Both the position numbers and the translations under genes were made by a program. Shown here in pieces: positions 8,218 through 17,540 of a stretch of DNA of 64,000 nt. Location: contig NZ_SMFN01000005.1 in the NCBI RefSeq assembly GCF_004349135.1, forward strand, positions 146,628-210,627. Reading direction: 5' to 3'. Below the pieces are notes generated by a model. It made no database searches and was not told where the DNA came from. It worked only from the letters and a program-made list of their open reading frames with translations. The DNA comes from Flavobacterium sandaracinum (GTDB lineage: Bacteria; Bacteroidota; Bacteroidia; Flavobacteriales; Flavobacteriaceae). How positions within the stretch are numbered: position 1 is the stretch's first letter; the number at the start of each line of letters is the position of its first letter.

Positions 8218-9054
8218 ATGACAAATTTTTCTTTCAGATATGCTTCTAACCCTACAGACGTCCAGAATTATGGAACTGACCAATTAAGAGAGCAGTTTTT
8301 AATTGAAAATCTTTTCGTTGAAAATGAAATACAACTGACCTATTCAATGTATGATAGATATATTGTGGGAGGAATAATGCCGGTTGATAAAGCATTAAAA
8401 CTAGAAACTATTCCGTACTTGAAATCAGAAAACTTTCTAGACCGACGCGAATTGGGAATTATCAACGTTGGTGGTAGCGGAACCGTTACAGTTGATGGTG
8501 TGGTGTATGAATTGCAAAAAAAAGAAGCACTTTATGTAGGCCAAGGGTGTAAGGAAGTTCTTTTTTCCAGTTCCAATGGAGAGCAAGCATTATTTTATAT
8601 TAATTCGGCTCCAGCGCATACGAAATTTCCAAATAAAAAAATTGGAAAAGAAGATGCAGAAATCATTCAATTAGGAGAAGAAAAAACAGCCAACAAGCGA
8701 ATTTTAAACAAACTGATTGTCAATAGTATTGTGGAAACCTGTCAATTGCAAATGGGACTTACGGAATTGTTGCCAGGGAATGTATGGAACACGATGCCTG
8801 CCCACACGCACAACCGTCGAATGGAAGCCTATTTTTATTTTGATATTGAAGCACCACAGACAATTTGTCATTTTATGGGAGAACCACAAAACACCAGACA
8901 TATTTTCATGCAAAACCACCAAGCCGTTTTGTCTCCGGAATGGTCTATCCATTCTGGTGCAGGAACGTCAAACTATTCCTTTATATGGGGAATGGCCGGA
9001 GAGAATTTAGATTATGGCGATATGGATATTGTTGCCCCAAATGAATTAAGATAA
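8218..9054 (+). CDS. kduI: 5-dehydro-4-deoxy-D-glucuronate isomerase
   Basis: 278 residues, the usual KduI length. The protein converts 4-deoxy-L-threo-5-hexosulose uronate (from unsaturated galacturonate) to 3-deoxy-D-glycero-2,5-hexodiulosonate in the cytoplasm. Family features are the YEL-Q-KEALYVGQG cupin region (about 98-111) and the metal-binding block MPAHTHNRRMEAYFYFD (about 193-209), where the two His and the Glu bind zinc. Next comes HFMGEPQNTRHIFMQNHQAVLSPEWSIHSG, with further metal-site His. It is the first gene of the long catabolic operon, and kduD follows after 5 nt. Confidence 0.95.
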   Translation: MTNFSFRYASNPTDVQNYGTDQLREQFLIENLFVENEIQLTYSMYDRYIVGGIMPVDKALKLETIPYLKSENFLDRRELGIINVGGSGTVTVDGVVYELQKKEALYVGQGCKEVLFSSSNGEQALFYINSAPAHTKFPNKKIGKEDAEIIQLGEEKTANKRILNKLIVNSIVETCQLQMGLTELLPGNVWNTMPAHTHNRRMEAYFYFDIEAPQTICHFMGEPQNTRHIFMQNHQAVLSPEWSIHSGAGTSNYSFIWGMAGENLDYGDMDIVAPNELR

Positions 9055-9059
9055 CAACT

Positions 9060-9845
9060 ATGCATTTATTTGATTTAAAAGGAAAAAGAGCACTGATAAC
9101 CGGAGGAACGCACGGTTTAGGATTGGCAATGGCAGAAGGATTGGCTATTGCAGGTGCTGAACTTGTAATAACCGGTACAACGCCTTCTAAAATGGAGGAA
9201 GCGCTGGCGTATTATTCGAGCAAAGGATACAAAGTTTCTGGCTATTTATTTGATGTTACCGATGAAAAAACGGCTGCAGAAAACATAGCATTAATCACCA
9301 AAGAATTGGGAGATATTCACATTTTAGTGAACAATGCAGGAATTATAAAAAGAGAATTGGCCATCACAATGCCAGTTTCCGATTTTAGAAAAGTGATTGA
9401 TGTGGATTTAGTAGGCCCTTTTATCATGTCACAATTGGTTGCAAAGCAAATGATTGAAAGACAGGAAGGCAAAATAATCAACATTTGTTCTATGATGAGC
9501 GAATTGGGACGAAATAGTGTTTCGGCTTATGCTGCTGCAAAAGGTGGTCTGAAAATGCTGACTCGCAATTTAGCTACTGAATGGGCCAAATACAATATTC
9601 AAGTCAACGGAATTGGTCCGGGTTATTTTGCAACTACACAAACAGAACCTATTCGAGTAGACGGACATCCGTTTAATGAATTTATAATCAACAGAACGCC
9701 AGCTGCACGTTGGGGAAATCCGGAAGATTTAGCGGGAACAGCTGTCTTTTTGGCTTCAAGAGCGAGTGATTTTGTAAACGGACAAATTGTTTACGTCGAT
9801 GGTGGAATATTGGCTACCATTGGAAAACCATCAAATGAAAATTAA
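9060..9845 (+). CDS. kduD: 2-dehydro-3-deoxy-D-gluconate 5-dehydrogenase (SDR)
   Basis: A 261-residue short-chain dehydrogenase. The NAD-binding TGGTHGLG motif is at about 15-22, NNAG at about 90-93, and the catalytic Ser/Tyr/Lys are in ICSMMSELGR and YAAAKGG (about 142-162). It reduces 3-deoxy-D-glycero-2,5-hexodiulosonate to 2-keto-3-deoxygluconate, the step after KduI. The 5-nt gap to kduI and the pairing with kduI make the KduD assignment stronger than sequence alone, since SDRs are hard to tell apart. Confidence 0.92.
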   Translation: MHLFDLKGKRALITGGTHGLGLAMAEGLAIAGAELVITGTTPSKMEEALAYYSSKGYKVSGYLFDVTDEKTAAENIALITKELGDIHILVNNAGIIKRELAITMPVSDFRKVIDVDLVGPFIMSQLVAKQMIERQEGKIINICSMMSELGRNSVSAYAAAKGGLKMLTRNLATEWAKYNIQVNGIGPGYFATTQTEPIRVDGHPFNEFIINRTPAARWGNPEDLAGTAVFLASRASDFVNGQIVYVDGGILATIGKPSNEN

Positions 9846-9862
9846 TATTTAAGAAATTTGTA

Positions 9863-11263
9863 ATGAGTACACCATTTATAAACGACAATTTTTTATTAGA
9901 AAATAAATTTGCGGAAGAATTATATCACAATTATTCTAAAAATCAACCTATTATAGATTATCACAATCACTTGTCACCACAATCTATTGCTGAAGATAAA
10001 ATTTTCGATAACATCACCCAGGTTTGGATCAATGGCGATCATTACAAGTGGCGAGCCATGCGTACGTTGGGGATCAACGAACAGTTTATAACAGGAAACG
10101 GTTCAGATAAAGATAAGTTTATGAATTGGGCAAAAACTGTTCCGTATACTATGCGAAACCCTTTGTACCATTGGACACATCTGGAATTAGCCCGTTATTT
10201 TGATATTCATGATTTGTTAAATGAAAAATCAGCTGAAAAAATATATTTGGAGGCTTCCGCCAAAATAAATTCGGCAGAATACAGCACTCAAAATTTACTT
10301 CGAAAAGTAAATGCCGAATTTGTATGTACTACCGAAGATCCAATTGATACTTTAGAATACCATCAACAATTAGCCAAAAATCCTTTTGGAACAAAGGTTA
10401 GTACTGCCTTTAGACCGGATAAAGCGATTTTAATTTCGAACGATGGATACAATTCCTATATAGATACTTTGGGTGAAGTTGCAGGAATTTCGATTAGTTC
10501 TTATTCTGATTTGTGTACTGCACTTAGTAACAGAATTGACTATTTTGATAAAAATGGGTGCAAACTTTGCGATCATGGTTTAGACCAAATTTATTTTGAA
10601 AATTTCACCGAAAGTGAAGTGAGTGCCATTTTCAAAAAGAAAAGAGAGCGCAAGGAAATCAGTACTGAAGAAGCATTAAAATTCCAAACCGCTATTTTAT
10701 TGTTTTTATCTGAAACCTACCACCAATACGGTTGGGTACAGCAGTTTCACTTGGGAGCACTGCGAAATAATAATGAACGCATGCACCGTATTTTAGGCCC
10801 TGATACCGGATGGGATTCCATTGGCGATTATCCGCAGGCTCAAAAATTATCTCGTTTTTTAAATGCTTTAGACCGTAAAGATAAATTGACAAAAACCATT
10901 ATTTACAATCTAAATCCTGCCGATAACGAAGTGATGGCTACAATGATTGGTAATTTTAATGATGGAAGCGTAAAGGGTAAAGTACAATTTGGATCCGGAT
11001 GGTGGTTTTTGGATCAGAAAGACGGAATGACCAAACAATTGAATGCCCTTTCTAATATGGGATTGATTAGTTGTTTTATAGGAATGTTGACTGATTCTAG
11101 AAGCTTTTTATCGTTTCCAAGGCATGAATATTTCCGACGTATTCTTTGTAATCTTTTAGGAGATGAAATTAAAAGAGGGGAACTGCCAAATGATATAGAA
11201 TGGATTGGTAAAATGGTTTCTGATATTAGTTACAATAATGCCAAAGAATATTTTAAATTCTAA
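9863..11263 (+). CDS. uxaC: Glucuronate isomerase (uronate isomerase)
   Basis: 466 residues, normal for UxaC. An amidohydrolase-fold enzyme that interconverts D-glucuronate with D-fructuronate and D-galacturonate with D-tagaturonate, the entry step of hexuronate breakdown. The family start YHNYSKNQPIIDYHNHLSP has the HxH metal ligands (about 34-36). Other family blocks are FVCTTEDPIDTLEYH (about 153-167), FHLGALRNNN (about 295-304) and SGWWFLDQKDGM (about 374-385), and SFPRHEYFRRILC near the C-terminus. It lies 17 nt after kduD. Confidence 0.95.
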   Translation: MSTPFINDNFLLENKFAEELYHNYSKNQPIIDYHNHLSPQSIAEDKIFDNITQVWINGDHYKWRAMRTLGINEQFITGNGSDKDKFMNWAKTVPYTMRNPLYHWTHLELARYFDIHDLLNEKSAEKIYLEASAKINSAEYSTQNLLRKVNAEFVCTTEDPIDTLEYHQQLAKNPFGTKVSTAFRPDKAILISNDGYNSYIDTLGEVAGISISSYSDLCTALSNRIDYFDKNGCKLCDHGLDQIYFENFTESEVSAIFKKKRERKEISTEEALKFQTAILLFLSETYHQYGWVQQFHLGALRNNNERMHRILGPDTGWDSIGDYPQAQKLSRFLNALDRKDKLTKTIIYNLNPADNEVMATMIGNFNDGSVKGKVQFGSGWWFLDQKDGMTKQLNALSNMGLISCFIGMLTDSRSFLSFPRHEYFRRILCNLLGDEIKRGELPNDIEWIGKMVSDISYNNAKEYFKF

Positions 11264-11281
11264 TAATCAGATTCGGATAGT

Positions 11282-11629
11282 ATGACGGTATTGGCAAATA
11301 GTACGCGCTTTTTTAAAGAAGAAGAAACCCAATGGGAAGTTGTGGGGGAAGGCGTGCAACGTCAAATTGTGGGATTTGAGAATCGCATTATGATGGTCAA
11401 TGTGAAGTTTGAGAAAGGAGCAATTGGGCCTTTGCATAATCACCATCACACACAAGTTACGCATATTGCCGCTGGTATATTTGAAGTGACTATTGAAGAG
11501 GAAACAAGAATACTAAAAAAAGGAGATTCCTTTTATATTCCTTCCAATAAAATACATGGGGTTGTTTGTTTGGAAGAAGGAATTCTGATCGACGTTTTTA
11601 GCCCTATGAGAGAAGATTTTATAAAATAG
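11282..11629 (+). CDS. kdgF: KdgF-type cupin, unsaturated uronate linearising protein
   Basis: A 115-residue single-domain cupin. The first cupin motif is IGPLHNHHHTQVTHIAAG (about 43-60) with the metal-binding His cluster, and the second is GDSFYIPSNKIHGV (about 81-94). KdgF proteins of this size convert the 4,5-unsaturated monouronate released by GH105/GH88 and lyases into the linear ketone used by KduI. Its position between uxaC and kdgK fits this role. A generic cupin cannot be fully excluded from sequence alone. Confidence 0.88.
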   Translation: MTVLANSTRFFKEEETQWEVVGEGVQRQIVGFENRIMMVNVKFEKGAIGPLHNHHHTQVTHIAAGIFEVTIEEETRILKKGDSFYIPSNKIHGVVCLEEGILIDVFSPMREDFIK

Positions 11630-11652
11630 AAAACATTTAATTCAAGTATAAA

Positions 11653-12675
11653 ATGAATAAAGTAGTCACTTTTGGCGAAATAATGTTGCGACTTTCAACA
11701 GAAAGGCATTTGCGTTTTGAGCAAGCAAAGGCATTTACTGCTTCCTATGGTGGAGGTGAATTTAATGTGGCCGTTTCTTTAGCCAATTATGGTGTAAATG
11801 CAGCATTTGTAACCAGAATTCCAGAGAATGAAATAGGTGCTTGTGCGCTAAAAGAAATGCGAAAGATGAATGTTGAATCCAAAAATATCATTTTTGGAGG
11901 CGATCGTTTAGGAATTTATTATCTGGAGACGGGCGCTGGAACACGCGGCAGCAACGTAGTGTATGACCGAGCCCATAGTTCGATGGCAACTATTGAAAAA
12001 GGAGCAATTGATTGGGAAAAAGTACTGGAAGGCGCTACCTGGTTTCATTGGAGCGGGATTACGCCAGCGATTTCTGAAAGCGCTGCCGAAGCCTGTTTAG
12101 AAGCCGTAAAAGTGGCGCATAATTTGGGTTTAACCATTTCTTGCGACCTGAATTACAGATCAAAATTGTGGCAATATGGCAAAAGTCCTAGCGAGGTTAT
12201 GCCTGAAATATTACACTATAGCAATGTAATTCTGGGAGATATTGATACCGCTTATTTTATGTTAGGAATCCCTAAAGTGAATCCTAATTATCAGGATACA
12301 AAATCCCTACCTGCTTTGTATGGTCAGTTATTTGAATTATGTCCAAATCTAAAAATAGCAGCTACTACATTACGCTATTCTGTGAGTGCTTCGCACCAAC
12401 GAATTGGAGGCATTTTATTTGACGGAAAAAGCATCTATGATGCTGCCGTAAAAGAAGTAACTCCTGTGGTAGATCGTGTAGGCAGTGGTGATGCTTTTAT
12501 GGGCGGATTGATTTATGGCTTGTTGGAATTTCAAAATAATAATCAAAGAGCGTTAGATTTTGCAGTTGCGGCCTGTTGTTTAAAACATACCATTGCAGGT
12601 GATTATAATTTAGTGACCTTAAAAGAAGTTGAAAATATGCTAGACGGTGATGGCGCCGGATTAGTTTCTAGATAA
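11653..12675 (+). CDS. kdgK: 2-keto-3-deoxygluconate kinase
   Basis: A 340-residue PfkB/ribokinase-family kinase. The N-terminus (VVTFGEIMLRLS) and the Gly-rich YGGGEFNVAVSLANYG block (about 32-47) form the sugar site. The C-terminal ATP-site signature DRVGSGDAFMGGLIYG (about 274-289) contains the catalytic Asp. It phosphorylates 2-keto-3-deoxygluconate to KDPG, the common product of the kdu and uxa branches. The kdgA gene follows 10 nt downstream. The family also has fructokinases, but the context settles the substrate. Confidence 0.92.
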   Translation: MNKVVTFGEIMLRLSTERHLRFEQAKAFTASYGGGEFNVAVSLANYGVNAAFVTRIPENEIGACALKEMRKMNVESKNIIFGGDRLGIYYLETGAGTRGSNVVYDRAHSSMATIEKGAIDWEKVLEGATWFHWSGITPAISESAAEACLEAVKVAHNLGLTISCDLNYRSKLWQYGKSPSEVMPEILHYSNVILGDIDTAYFMLGIPKVNPNYQDTKSLPALYGQLFELCPNLKIAATTLRYSVSASHQRIGGILFDGKSIYDAAVKEVTPVVDRVGSGDAFMGGLIYGLLEFQNNNQRALDFAVAACCLKHTIAGDYNLVTLKEVENMLDGDGAGLVSR

Positions 12676-12685
12676 AAACAGCAAT

Positions 12686-13354
12686 ATGGCAAAATATTCA
12701 AGAGTAGAAGTAGCAACTGTAATGGCAGAAACGGGAATGGTTCCATTGTTTTTCCATACCGATGTTGAATTGGGAAAAAAAGTAATCAAAGCCTGCTATG
12801 ATGGTGGAGCTCGATTGATGGAATTCACTAGTAGAGGCGATTTTGCTTTTGAAGTTTTTGGTGCATTAAACAAATACGCATTAGCTGAATTGCCGGGAAT
12901 GATACTAGGAGTTGGTTCGATTACTGATGCCGCTGCTGCTTCCTTGTATATGCAATTAGGAGCAAATTTCATAGTCACTCCGGTTTTGAGAGAAGATATC
13001 GCATTGGTTTGCAACCGCCGCAAAGTATTGTGGTCACCAGGTTGCGCCTCGCTTACCGAAATTGCACGAGCCGAAGAATTGGGTTGTGAAATAGTAAAAT
13101 TATTCCCGGGCGATGTTTACGGACCACAATTTGTGAAAGGAATCAAAGGCCCTTGTCCTTGGACGAGTATTATGCCAACCGGAGGCGTTTCAACCGATAG
13201 AGACAATCTAAAAAGTTGGTTTGACGCCGGTGTGACTTGTGTAGGTATTGGTTCGCAACTTATTTCAAATGAAGTTTTGAAAAGTCAGGATTTTGTTAGT
13301 CTAGAAGCAACTGTCAGAGAAACATTAGCTACAATTAAATATATTAGAAGCTAA
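12686..13354 (+). CDS. kdgA: KDPG / 4-hydroxy-2-oxoglutarate aldolase
   Basis: 222 residues, the usual size of class I KDPG aldolase (Eda). The Schiff-base Lys is in EIVKLFPGDVYGPQFVKGIKGP (Lys at about 137). The MEFTSRGDFAF region (about 46-56) carries the Glu-x-x-x-Arg equivalent, and MPTGGVSTDRDNLKSWF (about 164-180) forms the phosphate site. It splits KDPG to pyruvate and glyceraldehyde-3-phosphate, the exit to central metabolism. It completes the route from pectin uronates in this operon. Confidence 0.95.
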   Translation: MAKYSRVEVATVMAETGMVPLFFHTDVELGKKVIKACYDGGARLMEFTSRGDFAFEVFGALNKYALAELPGMILGVGSITDAAAASLYMQLGANFIVTPVLREDIALVCNRRKVLWSPGCASLTEIARAEELGCEIVKLFPGDVYGPQFVKGIKGPCPWTSIMPTGGVSTDRDNLKSWFDAGVTCVGIGSQLISNEVLKSQDFVSLEATVRETLATIKYIRS

Positions 13355-13366
13355 AAAATAAAATAA

Positions 13367-14182
13367 ATGGAAAATAATTTTTCATTAAAAGGGAAAATAA
13401 TAGTGGTAACTGGCGGAACCGGAATACTCGGTGAAGCCTTTATAAATGGTATTATTCATGCAGGAGGAGCAGTTGGGATTTTGGGCAGAAATGAGAAAAT
13501 AGCAAATGAAAGAGTTCAAAATATAATTGCCAAAGGAGGACGAGCAATTGCTCTGATTGCCGATGTAACTGATGAATCACAACTCTTAGCCGCACGAGAA
13601 AAAATGCTTGCCGAATTTGGAAAAATTGATGGTTTGGTTAATGCGGCCGGCGGAAACCTTCCGGGAGCAGTTATACAGCCGGAACAAGATATTTTCAAGT
13701 TGAATATTACTGCATTGGAAGAGGTGATGAAACTGAATCTAACAGGTACTTTATTACCAACACAAGTTTTTGGTGAAGCTATAAAAAATGGGGGCTCAGG
13801 AAGTATCGTAAATATTTCATCGGTTGTGTCACAATTGGCGGTTACCAAAGTATTGGGCTACAGCCTAGCCAAATCTTCCATAGATTCTTATACGCAATGG
13901 TTTGCAGTGGAGCTCGCCAAGCGATATGGTGATGCGATACGAATGAATTCAATTGCACCGGGATTTTTTCTTACGGAACAAAACAGAACGTTATTGACGA
14001 ACGCAGATGGTAGCTTGACGGATAGAGGGAATTTAGTACTTCAAAATACACCATTTAAACGTTTTGGAAATCCAGAGGAACTTTCAGGAGCCTTGGTCTG
14101 GTTGTTAAGTGATGCCTCAAAATTTGTTACAGGTTCAAAAATTACTGTTGATGGCGGATTTACGATTTTCAGTGGCGTTTAA
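13367..14182 (+). CDS. SDR oxidoreductase, probable D-mannonate oxidoreductase
   Basis: A 271-residue SDR with VVTGGTGILGEAF (about 12-24), NAAGGN (about 90-95), and the catalytic ISSVVSQ and YSLAKSS motifs. It belongs to the subgroup used as D-mannonate oxidoreductase (fructuronate reductase) in gut Bacteroidetes and Bacillus, which differs from the E. coli UxuB family. It would reduce D-fructuronate to D-mannonate. No mannonate dehydratase (UxuA) lies in the window, so the mannonate branch would need a gene elsewhere. The final gap to uxaB (209 nt) holds an inverted repeat. Exact substrate is inferred from context. Confidence 0.7.
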   Translation: MENNFSLKGKIIVVTGGTGILGEAFINGIIHAGGAVGILGRNEKIANERVQNIIAKGGRAIALIADVTDESQLLAAREKMLAEFGKIDGLVNAAGGNLPGAVIQPEQDIFKLNITALEEVMKLNLTGTLLPTQVFGEAIKNGGSGSIVNISSVVSQLAVTKVLGYSLAKSSIDSYTQWFAVELAKRYGDAIRMNSIAPGFFLTEQNRTLLTNADGSLTDRGNLVLQNTPFKRFGNPEELSGALVWLLSDASKFVTGSKITVDGGFTIFSGV

Positions 14183-14206
14183 GAATTGCAAATTATAAAA
14201 GAAGAA

Positions 14207-14306
14207 TACAATAAGCGACTTAAAGAAATGCGTTTTAAAGGATTGTTCCTTATTCCTCTAATGGACTGAAAGGTTAAATCGCAAAGCAATTAAGTCGTTT
14301 ATTGTA
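14207..14306 (+). repeat. 100-bp imperfect inverted repeat inside the uronate operon
   Basis: TACAATAAGCGACTTAA (14207-14223) pairs with TTAAGTCGTTTATTGTA (14290-14306) with one mismatch in 17. Inside, TGCG-TTTAA at about 14229-14239 can pair with TTAAAT-CGCA at about 14274-14283, and AAGGA-TTGT-TCCTT forms an apical hairpin. It fills most of the only long gap in the operon. It may be an RNA attenuator or processing site, or a small MITE-like insertion with terminal inverted repeats. No T run follows, so it is not a simple terminator. Confidence 0.6.
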
Positions 14307-14391
14307 CCCTTAATTAAGCGTATTTCCAGCTTAAATAAAAAAACATTTTACTGCTTAAAAATAAGATTTTGCGGTATTAAAGATATAAAAA

Positions 14392-15831
14392 ATGAAAAAA
14401 TTAAACAGAATAAATACTGGATTAGAAAAATTACAACCCATAAAAGTGGTGCAATTTGGAGAAGGTAATTTCTTGAGGGCATTTGTAGATTATGCTTTTC
14501 AAAGACTCAATAAAGAAGTTGATTTCAATGCTGGTATCGCAATAGTGCAGCCATTGAAAGAAGGTATGATCAATATGATTAATGATCAAGATGGCCTTTA
14601 CACGTTGTTTATGAACGGAATCAAAAAAGGCGAAAAAATTCAGGACATTGAGTTAATTACTACTATTGTAAAAGCTATAAATCCGTATGCTAATTTTGCA
14701 GATTATCTAGCGTTAGCCAAAGAGGAGGAACTTCAATTTATCGTTTCAAATACTACTGAAGCTGGAATTGAATTCATCGAAAGTGATACTCAGGATATGC
14801 AACCACCAGTTGCTTTTCCTGCAAAGTTGACTGTTTTATTATATGAAAGATTCACATATTTCAATGGAGATGCAGCTAAAGGATTGACTATTATTCCTTG
14901 TGAATTGATTGATTATAACTCGGAAACTTTAAAGAAATATATTTTGCAATATTGCGATTTATGGGAATTAGGAGTTGATTTTAAAAATTGGGTATCAGAT
15001 GCTTGTACGTATCACAGTACTTTGGTGGACAGAATTGTTCCTGGATATCCAAGAGCTGAGATTGAAGAATACAATAATAAATTAGACTATCAAGACAATT
15101 TAATTGTTGCTGCCGAACCATTTTTTCTTTGGGCTATCGAAGGTGGTGCTGATTTAAGAGCAAAGCTGCCTTTTCATAAAACGAATTTGAACGTGAAGAT
15201 TGTTGATGATATACGACCTTTTAAAATGATAAAAGTTCGTATTTTAAACGGTGCACATACAGCAATGGTTCCTTTTTCACTTTTGTACGGTAACACATTA
15301 GTTATGGAAACTGTTAACGGAGATTTTACTGGGAAATTCGTAAACGGTGTTATTGGTGAAATTAGTGAAACCCTTGATATGGACAAAAATGAAATTCATG
15401 CCTATACCGAAGAGGTGATGGATCGATTTAAAAACCCATTTATCAAACACGCATTGGCTGATATTGCTTTAAATTCAATCTCAAAATTCAAAGTAAGAGT
15501 TTTGCCTAGTTTAGTAGGATATTATAATTCGAATAAAAAATTACCAACTAATCTGACTTTTTCATTAGCCTGTTTAATTCAATTCTACAAAGGAATTTGG
15601 AATAACGAAGCATTACCTGTAAAGGATTCACCAGAGATAGTTGAAGCATTTACAAATGCTTGGCAATTAGGATCTTTGGATTTAGTTGTAGCAAAAATTT
15701 TATCTAATGACGAATTCTGGGGTGAAGATTTAACTAAAATAAGCGGATTATCAGAAGCTTTGGTGTTGGCTTTGAACGAAATTGAAGCGAATGGTATTGA
15801 AAAAGGTTTTGCCAATTTCAGCAAACAATAA
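14392..15831 (+). CDS. uxaB: Tagaturonate reductase (altronate oxidoreductase)
   Basis: 479 residues, the length of UxaB. A polyol/mannitol-dehydrogenase-family enzyme that reduces D-tagaturonate to D-altronate with NADH in galacturonate breakdown. The nucleotide-binding VVQFGEGNFLRAFVDY block is at about 19-34. The catalytic core has IVSNTTEAGIE (about 121-131), ACTYHSTLVDRIVPGYP (about 204-220) and MIKVRILNGAHTAMVP (about 278-293), containing the family Lys-Leu/Ile-Asn-x-x-His pattern. It is followed 32 nt later by uxaA, the next enzyme of the pathway. Confidence 0.93.
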   Translation: MKKLNRINTGLEKLQPIKVVQFGEGNFLRAFVDYAFQRLNKEVDFNAGIAIVQPLKEGMINMINDQDGLYTLFMNGIKKGEKIQDIELITTIVKAINPYANFADYLALAKEEELQFIVSNTTEAGIEFIESDTQDMQPPVAFPAKLTVLLYERFTYFNGDAAKGLTIIPCELIDYNSETLKKYILQYCDLWELGVDFKNWVSDACTYHSTLVDRIVPGYPRAEIEEYNNKLDYQDNLIVAAEPFFLWAIEGGADLRAKLPFHKTNLNVKIVDDIRPFKMIKVRILNGAHTAMVPFSLLYGNTLVMETVNGDFTGKFVNGVIGEISETLDMDKNEIHAYTEEVMDRFKNPFIKHALADIALNSISKFKVRVLPSLVGYYNSNKKLPTNLTFSLACLIQFYKGIWNNEALPVKDSPEIVEAFTNAWQLGSLDLVVAKILSNDEFWGEDLTKISGLSEALVLALNEIEANGIEKGFANFSKQ

Positions 15832-15863
15832 TATTATTTTATAAACCTATCACATTTATCAAA

Positions 15864-17480
15864 ATGCAAAAGAAATTAATAAAAGTAAATCCTTCAGATA
15901 ATGTCGCAGTAGCATTGGTTAATCTAGCAGCTGGTGATATTATCCACTTTGAAGGTGAAAATATCACGATCACCGCTGATGTAAAAATGAAACATAAAAT
16001 CGCTTTAAAAGATTTGAATACCGGTGATCGAATTATAATGTATGGTGTTTTGGTGGGTAAAGCAAGTGCTAAAATCGAAAAAGGAGGGCTTCTTTCTACT
16101 TTAAATGTGAAGCATGAAAGTGATAAAGTGACTGGAAAAACGGAAACTATTGGTTGGGATATTCCAAATATTGATAAATGGAAAGATAGAACTTTCAATG
16201 GATATCACAGAGAAGATGGACAGGTAGGGACGGAGAATGTTTGGTTGTTTTTTCCGTTGGTTTTTTGTGAAAACAGAAATATTGAAATTTTAAAGGATAT
16301 TTTCGAAAAAGAATTAATGAAACCGAAAGAAAACGATTATCAATTGTTACTTCGTTCGTTAGTAAGTTCTGAAAACGGTTCCACAGAAGCGGCAGGAAAA
16401 TCGGCGGAAGCAGATTTATTCAGCAATATTGACGTGAAGTTTATCACGCATCAAGGAGGATGTGGCGGAATTCGTCAGGATTCACACAGTTTGGCTAAAC
16501 TTTTGGCTGGTTATGTGAATAATCCAAATGTGGCTGGAGCAACGGTTTTGAGTTTGGGATGTCAAAACTTGCAAATCCAAATCTTCAAAGATGCTTTGCA
16601 TGAAATTAATCCAACAAGTACTAAGCCCGTTTTGATTTATGATCAGCAGCAAATTGGTACTATTGAGGCAATGTTGAGCAGTGTGGTAAAAGATACTTTT
16701 GAAGCCATTAAAGAAGCAAATAAAATAGAAAGAACCCCGGCACCATTGTCTAAATTGACGATTGGTTTGGAGTGTGGCGGTTCAGATGGGTTCTCTGGAA
16801 TCTCGGCTAATCCAACCTTAGGTGTAACGTCGGATTTGCTTACAGCCCTTGGAGCAACAACCATTCTTTCGGAGTTTCCGGAATTATGTGGAGTGGAGCA
16901 GGAATTAGTAAACCGCTGTGTTGAGGATGAAGCTGGAGTACGCTTTCTAGAATTGATGAAATGGTATGAAAAAACGGTGGTGGATGCAGGTTCAGGATTT
17001 GACATGAATCCTTCACCAGGAAACATCAAAGATGGATTAATTACGGATGCCATGAAATCAGCAGGAGCGGCTAAAAAAGGAGGAACATCTCCAATAGTAG
17101 GCGTTTCGGATTATGGAGAATACATTTCAAAACCGGGTTTGAATTTGCTTTGTACGCCAGGAAATGATGTCGAATGTACGACTGCAATGGTGGGTTCTGG
17201 AGCCAACATGGTTTTGTTTACCACCGGTTTAGGAACTCCAACAGGAAACCCAATTGCTCCAGTAGTGAAAGTTTCCTCTAACTCTGAATTAGCTAGAAAA
17301 ATGTCGGATATCATTGATATTGATACTGGTGGAATTATTACAGGTGAAAAAACAATTGATGAAATGGCGGATGAAATGCTGGAATTTATTATCAATGTAG
17401 CCAGTGGTGAAATTAAAACCAAAGCTGCAATTTTGAATCAGAACGATTTTATTCCTTGGAAAAGAGGTGTTTCGTTATAG
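15864..17480 (+). CDS. uxaA: Altronate dehydratase
   Basis: 538 residues in two parts: an N-terminal SAF domain (about 1-95, containing NPSDNVAVALVNLAAGD) and a large catalytic domain. Family blocks include RTFNGYHREDGQVGTENVWL (cut here at 20), the THQGGCGGIRQDS segment (about 193-205), LGLGCQN-like LSLGCQNLQ (about 229) and IGLECGGSDGFSGISANP (about 301). The conserved Cys residues in these segments fit an iron-dependent dehydratase. It converts D-altronate to 2-keto-3-deoxygluconate, feeding kdgK. Last gene of the operon; a bidirectional terminator follows 21 nt later. Confidence 0.95.
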   Translation: MQKKLIKVNPSDNVAVALVNLAAGDIIHFEGENITITADVKMKHKIALKDLNTGDRIIMYGVLVGKASAKIEKGGLLSTLNVKHESDKVTGKTETIGWDIPNIDKWKDRTFNGYHREDGQVGTENVWLFFPLVFCENRNIEILKDIFEKELMKPKENDYQLLLRSLVSSENGSTEAAGKSAEADLFSNIDVKFITHQGGCGGIRQDSHSLAKLLAGYVNNPNVAGATVLSLGCQNLQIQIFKDALHEINPTSTKPVLIYDQQQIGTIEAMLSSVVKDTFEAIKEANKIERTPAPLSKLTIGLECGGSDGFSGISANPTLGVTSDLLTALGATTILSEFPELCGVEQELVNRCVEDEAGVRFLELMKWYEKTVVDAGSGFDMNPSPGNIKDGLITDAMKSAGAAKKGGTSPIVGVSDYGEYISKPGLNLLCTPGNDVECTTAMVGSGANMVLFTTGLGTPTGNPIAPVVKVSSNSELARKMSDIIDIDTGGIITGEKTIDEMADEMLEFIINVASGEIKTKAAILNQNDFIPWKRGVSL

Positions 17481-17501
17481 AAAAATAAGTTTTTGTAATA
17501 C

Positions 17502-17537
17502 AAAAAAGGGTGTAGTTTTTAAACTGCACCCTTTTTT
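17502..17537. terminator. Bidirectional terminator between uxaA and the LacI gene
   Basis: A 17-bp stem with one mismatch (AAAAAAGGGTG..AGTTT against AAACT..CACCCTTTTTT), with A and T tracts on both sides, so it can end transcription from uxaA and from the convergent regulator gene. Confidence 0.92.
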
Positions 17538-17540
17538 ATT

